Source: Diphasiastrum complanatum (taxonomy: Eukaryota > Streptophyta > Lycopodiopsida > Lycopodiales > Lycopodiaceae). Taken from it: DNA of 64,000 nt. This document shows, in pieces, positions 11,722 through 23,643 of the stretch. The stretch spans positions 41,225,719 through 41,289,718 of the forward strand of contig CM055095.1 of the NCBI GenBank assembly GCA_029204225.1, given 5' to 3'. Position 1 is the first letter of the stretch; the number at the start of each line of letters is the position of its first letter. The translations under genes were made by a program, and so were the position numbers. The notes beneath the pieces are model-generated. The model was given only the letters and a program-made list of their open reading frames with translations, ran no database searches and had not been told where the DNA came from.

Positions 11722-12262
11722 GACATAGACAATCTGTACTTGGAATACTATGTATTTCTACAGAGTGTCGCCTGTGTAGTATCCCGTGTAAAACTACAGT
11801 GTCGGGTTTTTTCGTCTTTTTGTCGCTTGTCAGAAACTGCACGTAAAAATACAGTGTCGCTTTTTGCCCTAATTGTCGCTTGTCAGAAACTGCATGTAAA
11901 AATGCAGTGTCACATTTTGTCCTAATTGTTGGCTGTCAAAAATTGCATGTAAAAATGCAGTGTCACATTTTTCGCAAAAAGTGTTGCTTTTAAGGAAGTG
12001 CCTAAATGGCCCCAAAACAACTTACATAAGTGTTGCTAAACACTTAGTTGCTTAGGAAGCTAAAAAGAAACGACAATGTGGGGTGTCAGGTTTTTCGCCT
12101 GTGGAAAAACCTGAGTAAAAATGCAGACTGTAGTGACAATCAGTTCAAATATGCAAACTGCTGAAAAACAGTTCATTTTCTGTAGGTTTCATTTGAGAGA
12201 GTAAAAATCAGAGGAGGAGGAAGGGCTGTTGAGATGAGTAGGAATTAGATTAAATTTCAACA
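11722..12262 (-). mobile_element. 3' LTR of family B (truncated)
   Basis: Starts on the minus strand with TGTTGAAATTTAATCTAA directly after the polypurine tract. It aligns with the first ~550 bases of the 5' LTR (16,094-15,545), including about four tandem 53-base units at 11,766-11,985, then loses similarity at about 11,722. Confidence 0.82.
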
Positions 12263-12275
12263 CTCCCCCTTAAGC
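12263..12275 (-). other. Polypurine tract
   Basis: Minus-strand AAGGGGGAG abuts the LTR start TGTTG exactly, as needed for plus-strand priming of copia elements. Confidence 0.8.
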
Positions 12276-14625
12276 TAACTGCTACGAATCTAAACTGCAA
12301 TTGAGATTTATCATATCTACTAAAGTAGAATGTTTATCTCTAGACAATGGCTTTGTCAAAATATCAACCAACATATTGTCTGTATGACAGTAACTTAGTA
12401 CAACATCTTTATTTTAAACTTTCTCTCTAAAAAAATGGAATTGAATTTCTATATGCTTAGTTCTATTATGAGTTCATGGGTTCAGAGATAGAGCTATGCG
12501 GCTCTGATTGTCGCATTGGAATATTGTTGGACCGATCTGTGGGAATTGCAGATCTTGCAGCAGCCTCCTTAGCCAAGTTATCTCCTTCACTGTTGATGTA
12601 GCTGCAACATATTCGAATTCTGCAGAGGACAACGAAATGTATTTCTGCTTTCTACTGTTCCACGAAATGGGTCATCCTGCAAGGAAACAAATATAACCTG
12701 ATGTAAGTTTTCTGGTATCCACGTCTCCTGCCCAATTGGAATCTGAATAGGTGGTCAATGTGAGTGCAGCTTCTGTATTGCCATTATAGCTCAAAGCATA
12801 GTGCTTCATAGCTTGAATGTACTTCAATACTCTTTGCAGAGCTTTCCAGTGCTGTAAGCCTGGATTGGACATGTATTAGGATAGTGTGCTTACTACATAT
12901 GCAAGATCAGGTCGTGTGCAGATCATAGAGTACATGATAGAATCTATGACTGACTGATAGGAGTGCTTGCACATTTCTTGCTGATCTGCCTTTGTTCTGG
13001 GGCACATGTCATTGGATAGCTTGCATCTTGGATCCATATGATTATCTATGGGTTTGCAATCCTCCATGTCGTATCTGCAAAGTACATTGATTAGGTAAGA
13101 TTGTTGGCTTATGGTAATCCTTCTGCTCATGCGACTTCTGCTGATCTCCATACCGAGAAGGTAATGGACTGGGCCTAAATCAGTCATCTAGTTCTAGGTT
13201 CCCTAATAAGCAATTTTCACAGTCAGACCGATTAGCTGTAGTAACAACGTAGATATTCATGTCCTTGACCATTTTGTTATGATGCATATACAAGATTGAA
13301 CGCATGTTTAGATGACCTAATCTTTGATGCCATAGATTAGCATCTGAACCGCTCACCAAAAGTGCAAAATCGTGACTCAGTATATAAAAATTTTCTTCTC
13401 TATAAGCAGAGAGGATTTCTTTTGAATTCTCATCTAAAATAGTACATCGACTGGCAGTGAACAAAGCTCTATAGCCCTGATCTGTGATCTTGCTAATAAA
13501 CAATAGGTTTTTTGCTAACTTGGGTACATAAAGTACACCATTAAGCTGCCTAGTGATGCCAGCAGAGAATTGTAGTCGAATAGAGCCTTAGCCTTCGACT
13601 TGATGTGAACTGGAGTCACCAAAGAAGATATACTTTGATTTTGTAGCTGTGAGTGTAGAGAAGAGGTCTTTTCATGTCGTCATGTGCTGAGAAGCACATG
13701 AGTCGATATACCATTGATGGGCATCTCTATTGGGTTGATCTTGTACCATCAGCGCTCTATCATCATCTTGCGAACCTCTGACTATGTCAAAGTTGCCTTC
13801 TTGATGTTGTTGCATTTTTTTTCTCGCTTCATTGTGCTTGAGGACGCGACAGTCTTTGAGGTCGTGGTTGGTTCTTTTGCAGTATCTGCAAAATAGCTTG
13901 GTCTTGGACGATGATTGACTATGCAACTGTTGTTGTGATTGTAATGCTACTGGTTGTTCTGCCTTTGTCTTCTTATCCTTGAAGCCTTTCTTCTTCTTGG
14001 ACTGCTGCTTGTTTGAGTAGAGTGCCATGGATTTGGTACTCGTTGTCATAGACAAGCTTTTCCTCCTAACTTCTTCCTACAATAGACTTGCTGTCAATTT
14101 TTGGAGAGACAGCGCAGGAGTATTGCTAAGAAGCAATATTAAATTATCGTAGGAGGATGGAAGACTGGCAAGAAGAGACATGATAGAGTCTTCTTCTGAG
14201 ATAGGTGAACCTATCGCAACCAATTGGTTTAGCAACTATTTGAACTCATTCAGATGGTCGCTGATTGAGGTGCCTTCACTCATTTTGAGTGTCAGTACCT
14301 TCTTCCTCAAGAAGAGACGAGTAAAAACATCTAAGGTCTCGTAGATGCTTGTAAGGACGTCCCACGCTTCTTTGGAGGTGGTGTTGTTTGATACATGAGC
14401 AATCTGAGTGTCCTTCAGATTCAAGGATACAATGGCAAGTGCTTTGCCATCCTTTGCTTCCCATGCTGGAAGCAGTTCAGATTCTGCCGGTTTGGCTATT
14501 GAATCGTTTAAGTATTCCCAAAGCTCTTTCTCGATTAAGATCATCCTCATCTTAAACTTCCACATGTGGAAATCATCGCCATTGAATTTGTTGATCAAGC
14601 GGATCTCTGAGGTTGAATCTCCCAT
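12276..14625 (-). pseudogene. Copia gag-pol with large deletion (family B, minus strand)
   Basis: Gag begins at ATG 14,625 (MGDSTSEIRLINKFNGDDFHMW) and is open to 14,236. After a break it continues with a Lys/Gln-rich segment, an intact CX2CX4HX4C knuckle (FCRYCKRTNHDLKDC, about 13,850) and the protease core WYIDSCASQHMT (about 13,690). GAG-pre-integrase ends near 13,200 (WHQRLGHLNMRS...). The next frame is MTDLGPVHYLLGMEISRS, the end of RT, then RNase H pieces CTRPDLAYVVSTLS and SDSNWAGDVDTRKLTSGY (12,700-12,940). The join near 13,185 removes the integrase catalytic core and the RT active site. Several stops remain. Confidence 0.87.
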
Positions 14626-14736
14626 TGTAATTGAGTAGCAGAGATAAAACACAAACTGAATGAACCATCTCTATAGAACTAGAACATATTATGTTCTATT
14701 ATAAGTTTTAGACTCTAGTAATCCAATAAACCTGTA

Positions 14737-14748
14737 GCTCTGATACCA
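14737..14748 (-). other. Copia primer binding site (family B)
   Basis: TGGTATCAGAGC on the minus strand, four bases inside the LTR end. A near copy (TGGTACCAGAGC) lies 33 bases further into the LTR at about 14,781. Confidence 0.88.
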
Positions 14749-14752
14749 CTTT

Positions 14753-15240
14753 TGTGGGCACTCAAGAAAATGTGATTTATCAGCTCTGGTACCACATCTA
14801 TTGATGTTTTGGATTGATGTCAACTGATGAAACAAAAATTCTTATTAACAGGATCATGGATTACTTAGATAATAGAGTTTACGAGCTGTTCTTTTGTGTT
14901 GAATCAGATTATCAGTGTAGGAGTCTTAGACTGCCGTGAAGGAGAGATCACAAGAAACAATTAGGCATCTGTGACAGCCATGCAATCTTCCTAATGCTGA
15001 TAATCTGATATGAAGAGAATGTAAAATTAATTTAGGCGTCAGAGACAGCCATACATTTATCTTATAATAATGTTTGTGTGAGAGGAGTGAGAGTTATTAT
15101 CATACAACAAGAATGCGATGATGTGGAACAATAGCGAATCTGTATAATAATATAGTAAACACAACAATCAGATCACAATACAATTGCACTAATAGGTGCG
15201 TGATCCTACTTACAGATTCAAAACAGTTGCTAAAGTTCTG

Positions 15241-15322
<82 letters not shown>

Positions 15323-16094
15323 ATCACTAACTCTGAGGAGTCAGCTACTAAAAGACTTGTTTTGGTCGTTGTATCTCTGTCAGATCATTCTCTGATATAG
15401 AATGACTTATGATTTATGACTTGTAACATCTTCAATCGCTCATTAACATTTATAGCAACTGGAAGATCTTGTATTATTCTAACTTTACATTTATAAGATT
15501 GCTTGACAGCTGATTAATTGTCTAATTAGAACAGTTGTTATTGGACCGTGAAGACATAGACAGTATGTACTTGGAATACTGTGTATTTTTGTAGGGTGTC
15601 GCCTGTGCAGTATTCCGTGTAAAACTATAGTGTCAGGTTTTTTCGCCTTGTTGTTGCCTGTCAGAAATTGCATGTGAAAATCCAGTGTCACTTTTTGCCC
15701 TAATTGTCGTTTGTCAGAAATTGGCATGTAAAAATGCAGTGTTTCATTTTGCCCTAATTGTCGGTTGCCAAAAACTGCATGTAAAAATGCAGTGTCGCAT
15801 TTTTCGCAAAAAGTGTTGCCTTTCTGGAAGTGCCTAAATGGCCCAAAAACAACTTACATAAGTGTCGCTAAATGCTTAGTTGCTCAAAAAGCTAAAAAGA
15901 AGCGACAGTGTGGGGTGTCGGGTTTTTCGCCTATGGAAAAACCTGAGTAAAAATGCAAACTATAGCAACAATCAGTTCAAATATGCAGACTGCTACAAAT
16001 TAGTTTATTTTCTGCAAGTTTCATTTGAGAGAGTAAAAATTAGAAAAGGAGGAAGGGCTGTTGGGATGAGTAGGAGTTAGATTAAATTTCAACA
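14753..16094 (-). mobile_element. 5' LTR of family B (complete, about 1.34 kb)
   Basis: Bounded by TG and CA, with the primer site just inside. It holds tandem 53-base hairpin units (15,596-15,810), each with a CTGCATGTAAAAATGCAG-like palindrome, and a (TC)n tract at 15,243-15,319 inside the LTR. Confidence 0.82.
15243..15319. repeat. (TC)n microsatellite inside LTR
   Basis: Uninterrupted 77-base TC tract. The plus-strand family B copy has only a short (AG) stretch at the equivalent point, where it is fused to gag. Confidence 0.95.
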
Positions 16095-16860
16095 AATCAA
16101 AGTGCTATTTTTCAGTCCTACTAGTATCATTTCATCGTGCATTTGTCTGAATCATTCAATTTGAATATTCTGTTGTTGTTTGTGGTGTCTCCAATCCTAC
16201 ACACACCCACTCAAACTTCCGTTGACTAACCTCTCGATTTTCAAGACACCTAACTGAATCAAGAGTGCTACTTCTAAGCTAGTTATTTGAATCTCCAATA
16301 TATCCTCACTTATGAATATTGTAGTTTATATGTATTGCTTATAAGTCACAACCTTTTTTGAGTCAATTTCGGATTCCTTTAGAGGGCTATGTGCATATGA
16401 TACATGGAAACTTTTGGTTTTAATCTTTTTTTCGATTGGAAAAGGACTGTATGCTATCTCAAAAACTCAGATGGAGTTGGATAGTTGTGGGTAACCAAAA
16501 GTCAGAGCTTCAAATAATGAAGTTCCGGTGAATCTTAAGTTATTCTAGATTAAAATTAAAGATTAATAGAATCTAGATGCATTCTAGATTGAACCTTAAC
16601 TTTGGAATGACACTAGGTGTCGTGACTTGTGTAAGGAAATTTTGTGATTACAATTCTTATAAAGGCATCGTAAATGAGTTGGATAAGTCTGGAACTTTCC
16701 TTATAGAAAGGAATTTTTAGAGCAACTCATGTGTCTTCTAGAAATAGCAATATTCACGTTCTCTTATTATTGAGTATAGAATAAGGTTTTGAGAATTATG
16801 TTGATGAATCATAGTTGAGATTCTAGTACATACTTTATTGTTTAAGAGAGGATTATGTGT
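16095..16860. other. Gene-free stretch
   Basis: No coding frame or element end recognised between the family B LTR and the gypsy remnant. Confidence 0.45.
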
Positions 16861-16949
16861 GTAATCAAAAGATCATATGCCATTTGCATATGTCTTTTAA
16901 TGGCAATCTCCTTGGAGAGGCAGTTATCCTTGATGGAAATTGCTTGTAT

Positions 16950-17545
16950 CAGTAGTAAGCATTTGGCTAGTGGTCATAGTCCATTCATGCTTATGTATGG
17001 TTTTGAGCCTAGATCACCCATTGCGATAGAAACTTGAACGATCAAGTTTTCAAAAGGAGCGGATTTTCTGTACGATATGCAAGAAATGCTACAAATACCA
17101 CGTGAAAATATCCAAAGTGCCCAGGATAGGGACAAACATGCTAATCTGAAAAGATTGCCTCGAGACTTTCAAGTGGGAGATTGGGCGTATTTACGAATCT
17201 TGAAGGATTCTAGTGTAATGTGTACCGGCAAGCATTACAAATTGTCTGCTAGGTATAGGGGACTGTATCAAATCTTGAAAAGGATTGGATTCTTGTCTTA
17301 CCAATTGGACCTCTCAAGAGGAACACAAGTGCACCCGATTTTTCACGTAAGTCGACTTAAGAAAAGTCTGCGTGAAGGGGAGCATCTTGGTTTTGGAGAC
17401 CGGTTGGACCTGTTGGATAAATCATCGGGTGTAACTTGAGTTGAACCTAAAGAGATCTTGGATACAAGAACTAAATGATTGAGAAATCATATAGTCACCA
17501 AGCATCTGGTTTGATGGAAGAGTCACACAGACGATGATGATTGTT
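16950..17545 (+). pseudogene. Ty3/gypsy integrase C-terminus with chromodomain remnant
   Basis: Reads SGHSPFMLMYGFEPRSPIAIET, stop, then a 120-residue frame (17,077-17,439) with FQVGDWAYLRILK, YRGLYQILKRIGFLSYQLDL and VHPIFHVSRLKKSL. This is the GPY/F integrase module. After a stop at 17,437 it continues with a chromodomain-like VEPKEILDTRTK...VTKHLV.WKSH. This is typical of plant chromoviruses. The rest of pol is absent. Confidence 0.85.
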
Positions 17546-17889
17546 GAGAATAGGAAGGTAGCGGAAAAAAAAAATTCCAATTCCATTATTTTATTGTGTT
17601 TAGAAACATGTCAATATAAATGTATGATACCCTAATTTAATTGTTCTATTTGATACTACTCTCATATAGAATTGTCCGAACTATCTGTTGCTTCTTCAAC
17701 TAGCAGTCTTTCGACTTTGTATTTGTCTACGTAGTCGACCCTATCAATTCTAATGACTTTGAAGTTGGAATCAAGTAGAATCAGCCGAGTAATTCGGCTC
17801 TCCATTCTGATTTGAATTTGATAGGTGTAGAGGCTTTCAAAGTTCCTAACATGCTATACCAACTTTCAAAGTTCCCAACAATAGTAATG
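17546..17889. other. Gene-free stretch, possible gypsy 3' flank
   Basis: Follows the chromodomain remnant and may include its 3' non-coding region; no LTR boundary was found. Confidence 0.3.
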
Positions 17890-18321
17890 TCGTGACAACA
17901 TCTGAATCAAAGATTGGAGAGCCACTGGCATGGATCTCATGTGGTTTGCATGATAATTAAAAGTGCACGATTCTGACATTTGATCGGCAAAGAACTTCTT
18001 TCTCAAATAGAGCCTTGCGGTAACATCCTAAATTTCATAGATATTAGATAAAGTGTCACATGCCTCCTTGGATGTAGTGCTAGAACTGATGTGAGATATT
18101 TGTGAATCTTTTAGGTTCAATGCAATTCAAACAAGAGCCTTCGAATCTCTTTGATTCCATTTGGACATTGCACTTGGATCAATGTTGGGCTTTGTCTCAA
18201 AGCCATCAGGAACATCATACAAATCTTTCTCAAAAGGAGACATTTTCATTCTAACTTTTCCCATGTGGAAATCTTCCCCATCAAATCTTTCAACGAGTCT
18301 TAAGTCTGAAGATGATTCCAT
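17890..18321 (-). pseudogene. Ty1/copia gag fragment (third family)
   Basis: Minus-strand gag starts at ATG 18,321 (MESSSDLRLVERFDGEDFHM), continues FEKDLYDVPDGFETKP and, after a stop, IALNLKDSQISHISSSTTSK and RLYLRKKFFADQMSE. It decays past about 17,900. Primer site and LTR lie upstream on the same strand. Confidence 0.8.
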
Positions 18322-18393
18322 GCTAATAACTTAGAAAAAAGGCTGGAATCAGATCTGGTATAGCTTTAATGATATGCAAGGTCAAAACTCAAA

Positions 18394-18404
18394 CTTTGAT
18401 ACCA
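18394..18404 (-). other. Copia primer binding site (degenerate)
   Basis: TGGTATCAAAG on the minus strand, 73 bases before the gag ATG at 18,321, one base different from the usual initiator-Met site. Confidence 0.7.
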
Positions 18405-18407
18405 TAT

Positions 18408-19420
18408 TGAAAATTTTGGAATTAACCATGGTTAAAGGAAGATCATGATGTTTAGAACCAATGTCTGATAGCAAAATGACACTGATCTACCCTGATTTGA
18501 CCTTTGCAACTACCAATAGTCGGGAAAATAATGAATCAGATAGTCATAGACTAAGTTACAAAGTAAAATACACAATTTTGAAATATTGTTGTACTCAAAT
18601 AAAATGTTGAATATAGAATTTTTTATTTTCAAAATAAAGGTAAATGATTCGATCTAAATTGTCTATGTTCTACTACTATGAAATTTAGCATGATAGGGCC
18701 TTTAGATCATGATCTAAATATGAGGACTGATCACTAGAAAATCTATTCAAAAATAGTGTTTGGTTTTCAAACTACACAAAGCAAGAAAAATAAAACTCTA
18801 AGGAGTTTCAAGTCTACAGCTTGAAAGTTTAGTTAGACAAGTTACTTTTGATGACCATTAAGGTTTTTATTTATGGAAATGCCATAAATCCTATTGTCCT
18901 AGAATAGTACAAATCCAATAGTTGGAATGTAGTTAATGTGTATTGATATCCATACATGATCACCATCAAAAAGTCTTGAAGTGTGTGACAGAGATTGTGG
19001 TCTATTTCTACCAAAAACTATAGTAAGAGCATTTTCGACAGTACTGGTTGACACGTATGAGATTCAAATGAAGCTCAAATCGAAGGAGTATCAAAGGATT
19101 GTTGGATAAGTATTGAAAAATTATCAAATAAGTGTCGAGTGAGATTCACATGTCGACGAGTGTTGAATAAATTTGAATTTGAATAAAGGTTGAACATTGT
19201 TTGAATTGAGGAATGTTAGAAGGAAATTATTATGAATTTCGAATTAACACTTACATAGCTTGTTTCAACAAATATAGAGATTTACAAGAGAGGAAATATC
19301 TTACAAGCCTTTAAGGCTATTTATGCCAGTCTTTGCATATGTACAAAAGTTGGTAACCGTCAACCGCCTTTGGGATATTTGTTTATCCAACTGTTTTAGG
19401 GTTACTCATCCATTAGCGAA
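18408..19420 (-). mobile_element. LTR of the 18-kb copia fragment (limits uncertain)
   Basis: Ends on the minus strand with CA three bases before the primer site. A TATA-like ATAAATA (minus strand, about 19,319) followed by a transcript-like leader suggests U3 lies further right. The outer TG boundary was not fixed; TGTTGAAACAAGC at 19,270 is an alternative but would exclude the TATA. Confidence 0.45.
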
Positions 19421-19424
19421 GTCG

Positions 19425-19610
19425 GTCAACAAAAAGGCGAAAAAGACGAAGGTGCCTTAAACATGATTTCTAAGGTATTCTTGCCACTTGGCCAGTGTGT
19501 CGCATTTTTTGCGGAGCGAAAAAGGCGAAAAAGACGAAGGTGCCTTAAAAATGATTTTTAAGTCATATAAAAATCTCAAAGGGAAAAATGTGAAGGCCTA
19601 AAAATATGTT
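19425..19610. repeat. Direct repeat of GCGAAAAAGGCG words
   Basis: Two copies of a block of about 50 bases with gcgaaaaagacgaaggtgcc (about 19,437 and 19,525) about 90 bases apart, separated by a GTGTCGCATTTTT word. The same vocabulary appears in the LTR at 41,225-41,405, so this is probably a stretch of a related LTR. 19,611-20,075 holds nothing recognised. Confidence 0.5.
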
Positions 19611-20079
19611 GTCGGCCTTCGGTTTTTCAAGATGCTCATTACTTGAACGATTTGTTTAAGGCTGAGCATAAGAAATCTAACAATGAAGACATCCAAATCA
19701 TCTTCAACAGGTCCCGAAATAGGTTCCGATGATAGCCATGTTACGTTTATCATGTTCACCCCGTAGGAGGTTGGCATGTCCAGGGATTCGCTAGGCTCCG
19801 AATCAGAATCTGGATCTCGATGACATACGCAGAGGACATACGCAATTGAGAAAGAGTTGGACGTGCCAACAACCGAGCCCCAACCCCAGTACCGGCACAA
19901 GAAAACAAGTGTGCACGAACGACGTCCGAAGGAGAGCCTCATATCAGCTGGGTGAAAATTTAAGAATGCAATTGCTAAGACAAAGAGTGTTGTAAACGCG
20001 GTTTTGAATGTGTGATCAACGATTCAAAAGAAAGGATATGTGATTGAACGACAGTCGACAATAAATCTCGAGCATCCTA

Positions 20080-20909
20080 TAGTGATCGTTGAAAACTCAA
20101 ACTACTTATTTCCACATGTGCCACTATTTCAAAAAGGAGAGGGTGATCATTTTGCTGGAATTGAGAGTTGATTGCAGAAGCAACCAAAGCCCAACTTCCC
20201 AAATAAGCAGCTGGAGCGACTTGTGCTGTAGAAGATAAACCCAGCCCACCTGAAGAGGCAGGCAAAAATATTTGACGCTTGAGCAAAATGCTATTGGAAT
20301 GTTGCAAAGAATCTGTTGCAAGTAAGCTTCCCAAAATCTGTAATAAGGAATTATCGAAGCCTTGTAGAAGTTGCATCATATTTGAAGAGGGAGGAACACA
20401 ATGAAGCAAATAACTAGGTTGCTGACCAAACGACGAGTCAGAATGGTGAATGCGACTTGCACGTTGCCCAATTTTGGAAGTAAATTAGAATGCTGAATTT
20501 GTAGCTGGAAAACCTGCTGAACCATAGAATTGACATGAGCGGTTGAGCCGATAGGTATTCCCAAAGCTCCGATACCATGTTTAGGAGCGAGGATACCCTC
20601 TGGACTAGGAAACCCGAAAGGAAGACCCTGCGGGCACCATGCTGTACACTTTGATAAATTGACAGAAAGCCCGAGCAGCAATAATCGTTCCTTAAAATGC
20701 AGAAAAGCAGAAAAAACATCCTTGGACAGCCACACAATAAGCGTGTCATCTGCGATGGAAGGCAAAAGACAAGAATGAAAACTTGTAGAGGTTGAATGCA
20801 AGGCACACAGGTGAGCAAGTACGAACAAATGGAATGAGAGAATGGAAAGGCTCACCGGCATCACGCAGCTCTTGAAAGATGGCACTACGAAACGCAAAAT
20901 TGAAAGCAT
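20080..20909 (-). pseudogene. Non-LTR-type reverse transcriptase fragment
   Basis: A 177-residue frame (20,376-20,909) includes an ADDT core (SIADDTLIVWLS) and GLSVNLSKCTAWCPQGLP, the palm and following region of a LINE-like reverse transcriptase. An overlapping frame (20,077-20,409) continues with QIFLPASSGGLGLSSTAQ and APAAYLGSWAL, the LPxxxGGLGL module that follows RT in some protist and lower-plant retroelements. A frameshift separates the two. N-terminal RT and endonuclease are missing. Confidence 0.72.
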
Positions 20910-20933
20910 TGTTTGATAAATCGAACTGCTACA

Positions 20934-20934
<1 letters not shown>

Positions 20935-20975
<41 letters not shown>
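20935..20975. repeat. (TC)n microsatellite
   Basis: About 40 bases of TC, about 330 bases upstream of the YCF23-like start codon. Confidence 0.93.
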
Positions 20976-20977
<2 letters not shown>

Positions 20978-21306
20978 TTAAGTGTCTTTCTCTTCTATTA
21001 TCTCAAAGTTATCTTTACATAGGTCCCACACCATCTAAGGGGAAAGATATTTTTTTTTTCAATTAACTCCATCCATCACCCTTGGATAAAGGCCAGCACT
21101 CCATGAGCACTCATGGAGTGGGCCAGCATGCAAGCTGCAAGTGCCCCTCATTAAGCATTCCCCTCTGTGAGCCCCTTTTTGTGTGATGAAAACACCCTCA
21201 CCCTCCCATTCACCTCTTTCATCGTTAAATCCTCGTCCACGAAGAGCGTACCGGCTTTCCTTATTTGTCAAGCCTGTTCCACTTTATTCTCATTAGTTGC
21301 TCAGCT

Positions 21307-23560
21307 ATGGCTGTGCTCCTCTCACGATCCAATGCACCCGCAGCAGCAGCAGCATTATCCTGTATCGCCACCTATGGCACGAACACGCATTCATCATCGC
21401 CATGCTTTCGTCCTTCTGTCAAATTAGCATCCTTCATATCTTCTTCTTCCTTAATTAATAACAAGAACAACGTCATCTTCAAACCATTTCCCAGTTCAGA
21501 GCAACACCGTAGGACTTGCAGCCGACGCTTTAGAAGAGATTTGCATGTTCAGGCCAGTGCTGCTGCATCCTCCGGCTCCACTGAGGATGTGCGAGACTTC
21601 GTTCTCACGCATTTCTCTCGTGCTTGCGCTTTCAAGGTATTTGAGAATCCGAATTAATTTTCTGCAATATCATGGGCTGTTTTCTGTTAGTTTCCAGGGA
21701 GGTCATCAAGTATAATACCGATTTTTTCAAGGAATTAACATTATCAGGCTACTTGAGCATGCGCTACAGCCTCGATTGTTAATAAGGAAGGGGGCCGAGG
21801 TGTCAAGCATATGCTTATGTGATTCAAGTCTTACATTATATGGAATATACTTTTTGCCAACGTAATATGAAGTCTTCAATAACCTGTTCATGCTTTCAAA
21901 CTTTCAAAGGATTTTGTTAGATCTAGATTGTGTCAGTCAATTTGGATAATACCTCTACAAAGTAGTCGGTCTGAGATCATAGAAACGGGGGTGATGTTTG
22001 TGGGGACAGTATTCTCTGAACTAGATGGGCTGGAATGGAAAGGGCTGAAAAAAGTTCCCTACTACATTCATTGGAGTAAAGAAGACAATCTTTTATGCAG
22101 TTGTCTATACTCTATTAGGATATGGGCTGAACCCCTAAGAAGGAAAGAAGTTTAATATGAAGTCAAATTGTTCTCCTCAAAAATATTTCTCCCCTCTATC
22201 CAGACGTGATGCATTGTGAATATAATATGGAATTTGCCCTGCGAATCAAATAGTCACTGGTGGTTCAACTAGACGAGATGGGTCTTGGGTCCATAAAGTT
22301 CAGTAGCCCTAAATGTCCAGTGAGTCCAGAACTCTCCCCAACTAGCAAGAACATTGCTCTCAATGTGGGCTATAAAAGCAAAAAGCATATATTGAAAATA
22401 AAGAATTGATGTAGTTGCAACAACATATAGCTGGATAACTACATAGTTTTCGATGAATGTCACTGCCGCAACAGTTCATATTCAGAATCAAAAGTTGTAG
22501 CCATTCTGAACTAAAAGCTGCAAGATGAGAAGTGTAAATCGATACCAGTGAGTACTAACATGAAGCTCTATCATGCTATATGAATGGCCAAGATTGCCAA
22601 TGGCCTGCACCATAAGAATTGCCACCAGCAATGAGTCGAATATGAATGACACTGCCATCATGTATGTACCAACTTCCAAGCTCTCGCATGAATCAAGAAT
22701 GCCACATTAAGGCATTATTTTGAGCATTAGAGGCAGCACGCTACCAGAATGTTCATTCTCCATCAACATGAAGTGAAGAAAAAGCATTCCAAGCCAGTAG
22801 GATAGACCATGAATGCCAAATAGCAAGAATAGCATCCACAACTGCATAACAGGTAGCAATAGCAACGGTTGGATTTAAATCTCACTCAATAGCACCATAG
22901 TAAATGTCATAATAATATGTAATAGTACTGCTTTTATTGAAAGTACCGTACTAAACAAGGAGCGACTATGAAAATGCTGGAACTTGGTTAGGCCCTCCAA
23001 CCACAAGAACATATATCTTTGCAATGATGACAACAACAACAAGAGGATTAGAAAGCCTCAAAGGTGCTGAATGATCCAATAGTCATCTGCTAGTTACTTG
23101 ATTTTGGAGTTGTGTCTTAGGTACGGACCATAGTTGCACCCCCCACTCTAGATCGCGTCCTGGAACACGTTCTGGGATTTTGTCCCGAAACGCGCCCTGG
23201 GAGCGCCTGTTGTTTTTTTCTTGGCAGTATGGGCTGCATTTTTTGTGGGGAATTCCAATATGATTTTTTCAAATTTTTTTATGCATTGTAGAATTAAGAT
23301 TTTGTTGAACACTAGGTGTTCATGGTTCACTAAGTCATTGATTCTTGATGTGCTGATTAACTGATTCACTGATGGAGGTCTACAATGAAATTATCAACAA
23401 TTAGGAATATCGACATTAGTGAAATGGACTGTGCTCTCTCCCTCTCTCTCTATCCATTTGAGATCACAACAAACCGAACTGAAACCATAAGGAACCATAC
23501 TAAATCATACTGAATCATGGCTGAAACCATACTAAACCATACTGAAGAGATAAGACACAT

Positions 23561-23643
<83 letters not shown>

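Larger units (their letters stand above)
11722..16094 (-). mobile_element. Family B copia retrotransposon, internally deleted
   Basis: Minus-strand order: 5' LTR 16,094-14,753, primer site 14,748-14,737, gag from ATG 14,625, protease, GAG-pre-integrase, then directly the end of RT and RNase H, polypurine tract at 12,275-12,263, and the first ~540 bases of the 3' LTR (12,262-11,722). The 5' LTR has TG/CA ends (TGTTGAAATTT at its start). Integrase core and most of RT are missing, so it cannot be autonomous. The 3' LTR is truncated. Same family as 7.8-9.6 kb in the opposite orientation. Confidence 0.85.

Noticed and set aside
19598-19942. 114-codon minus-strand frame
   Set aside because: No recognised motif and it overlaps LTR-like repeats.
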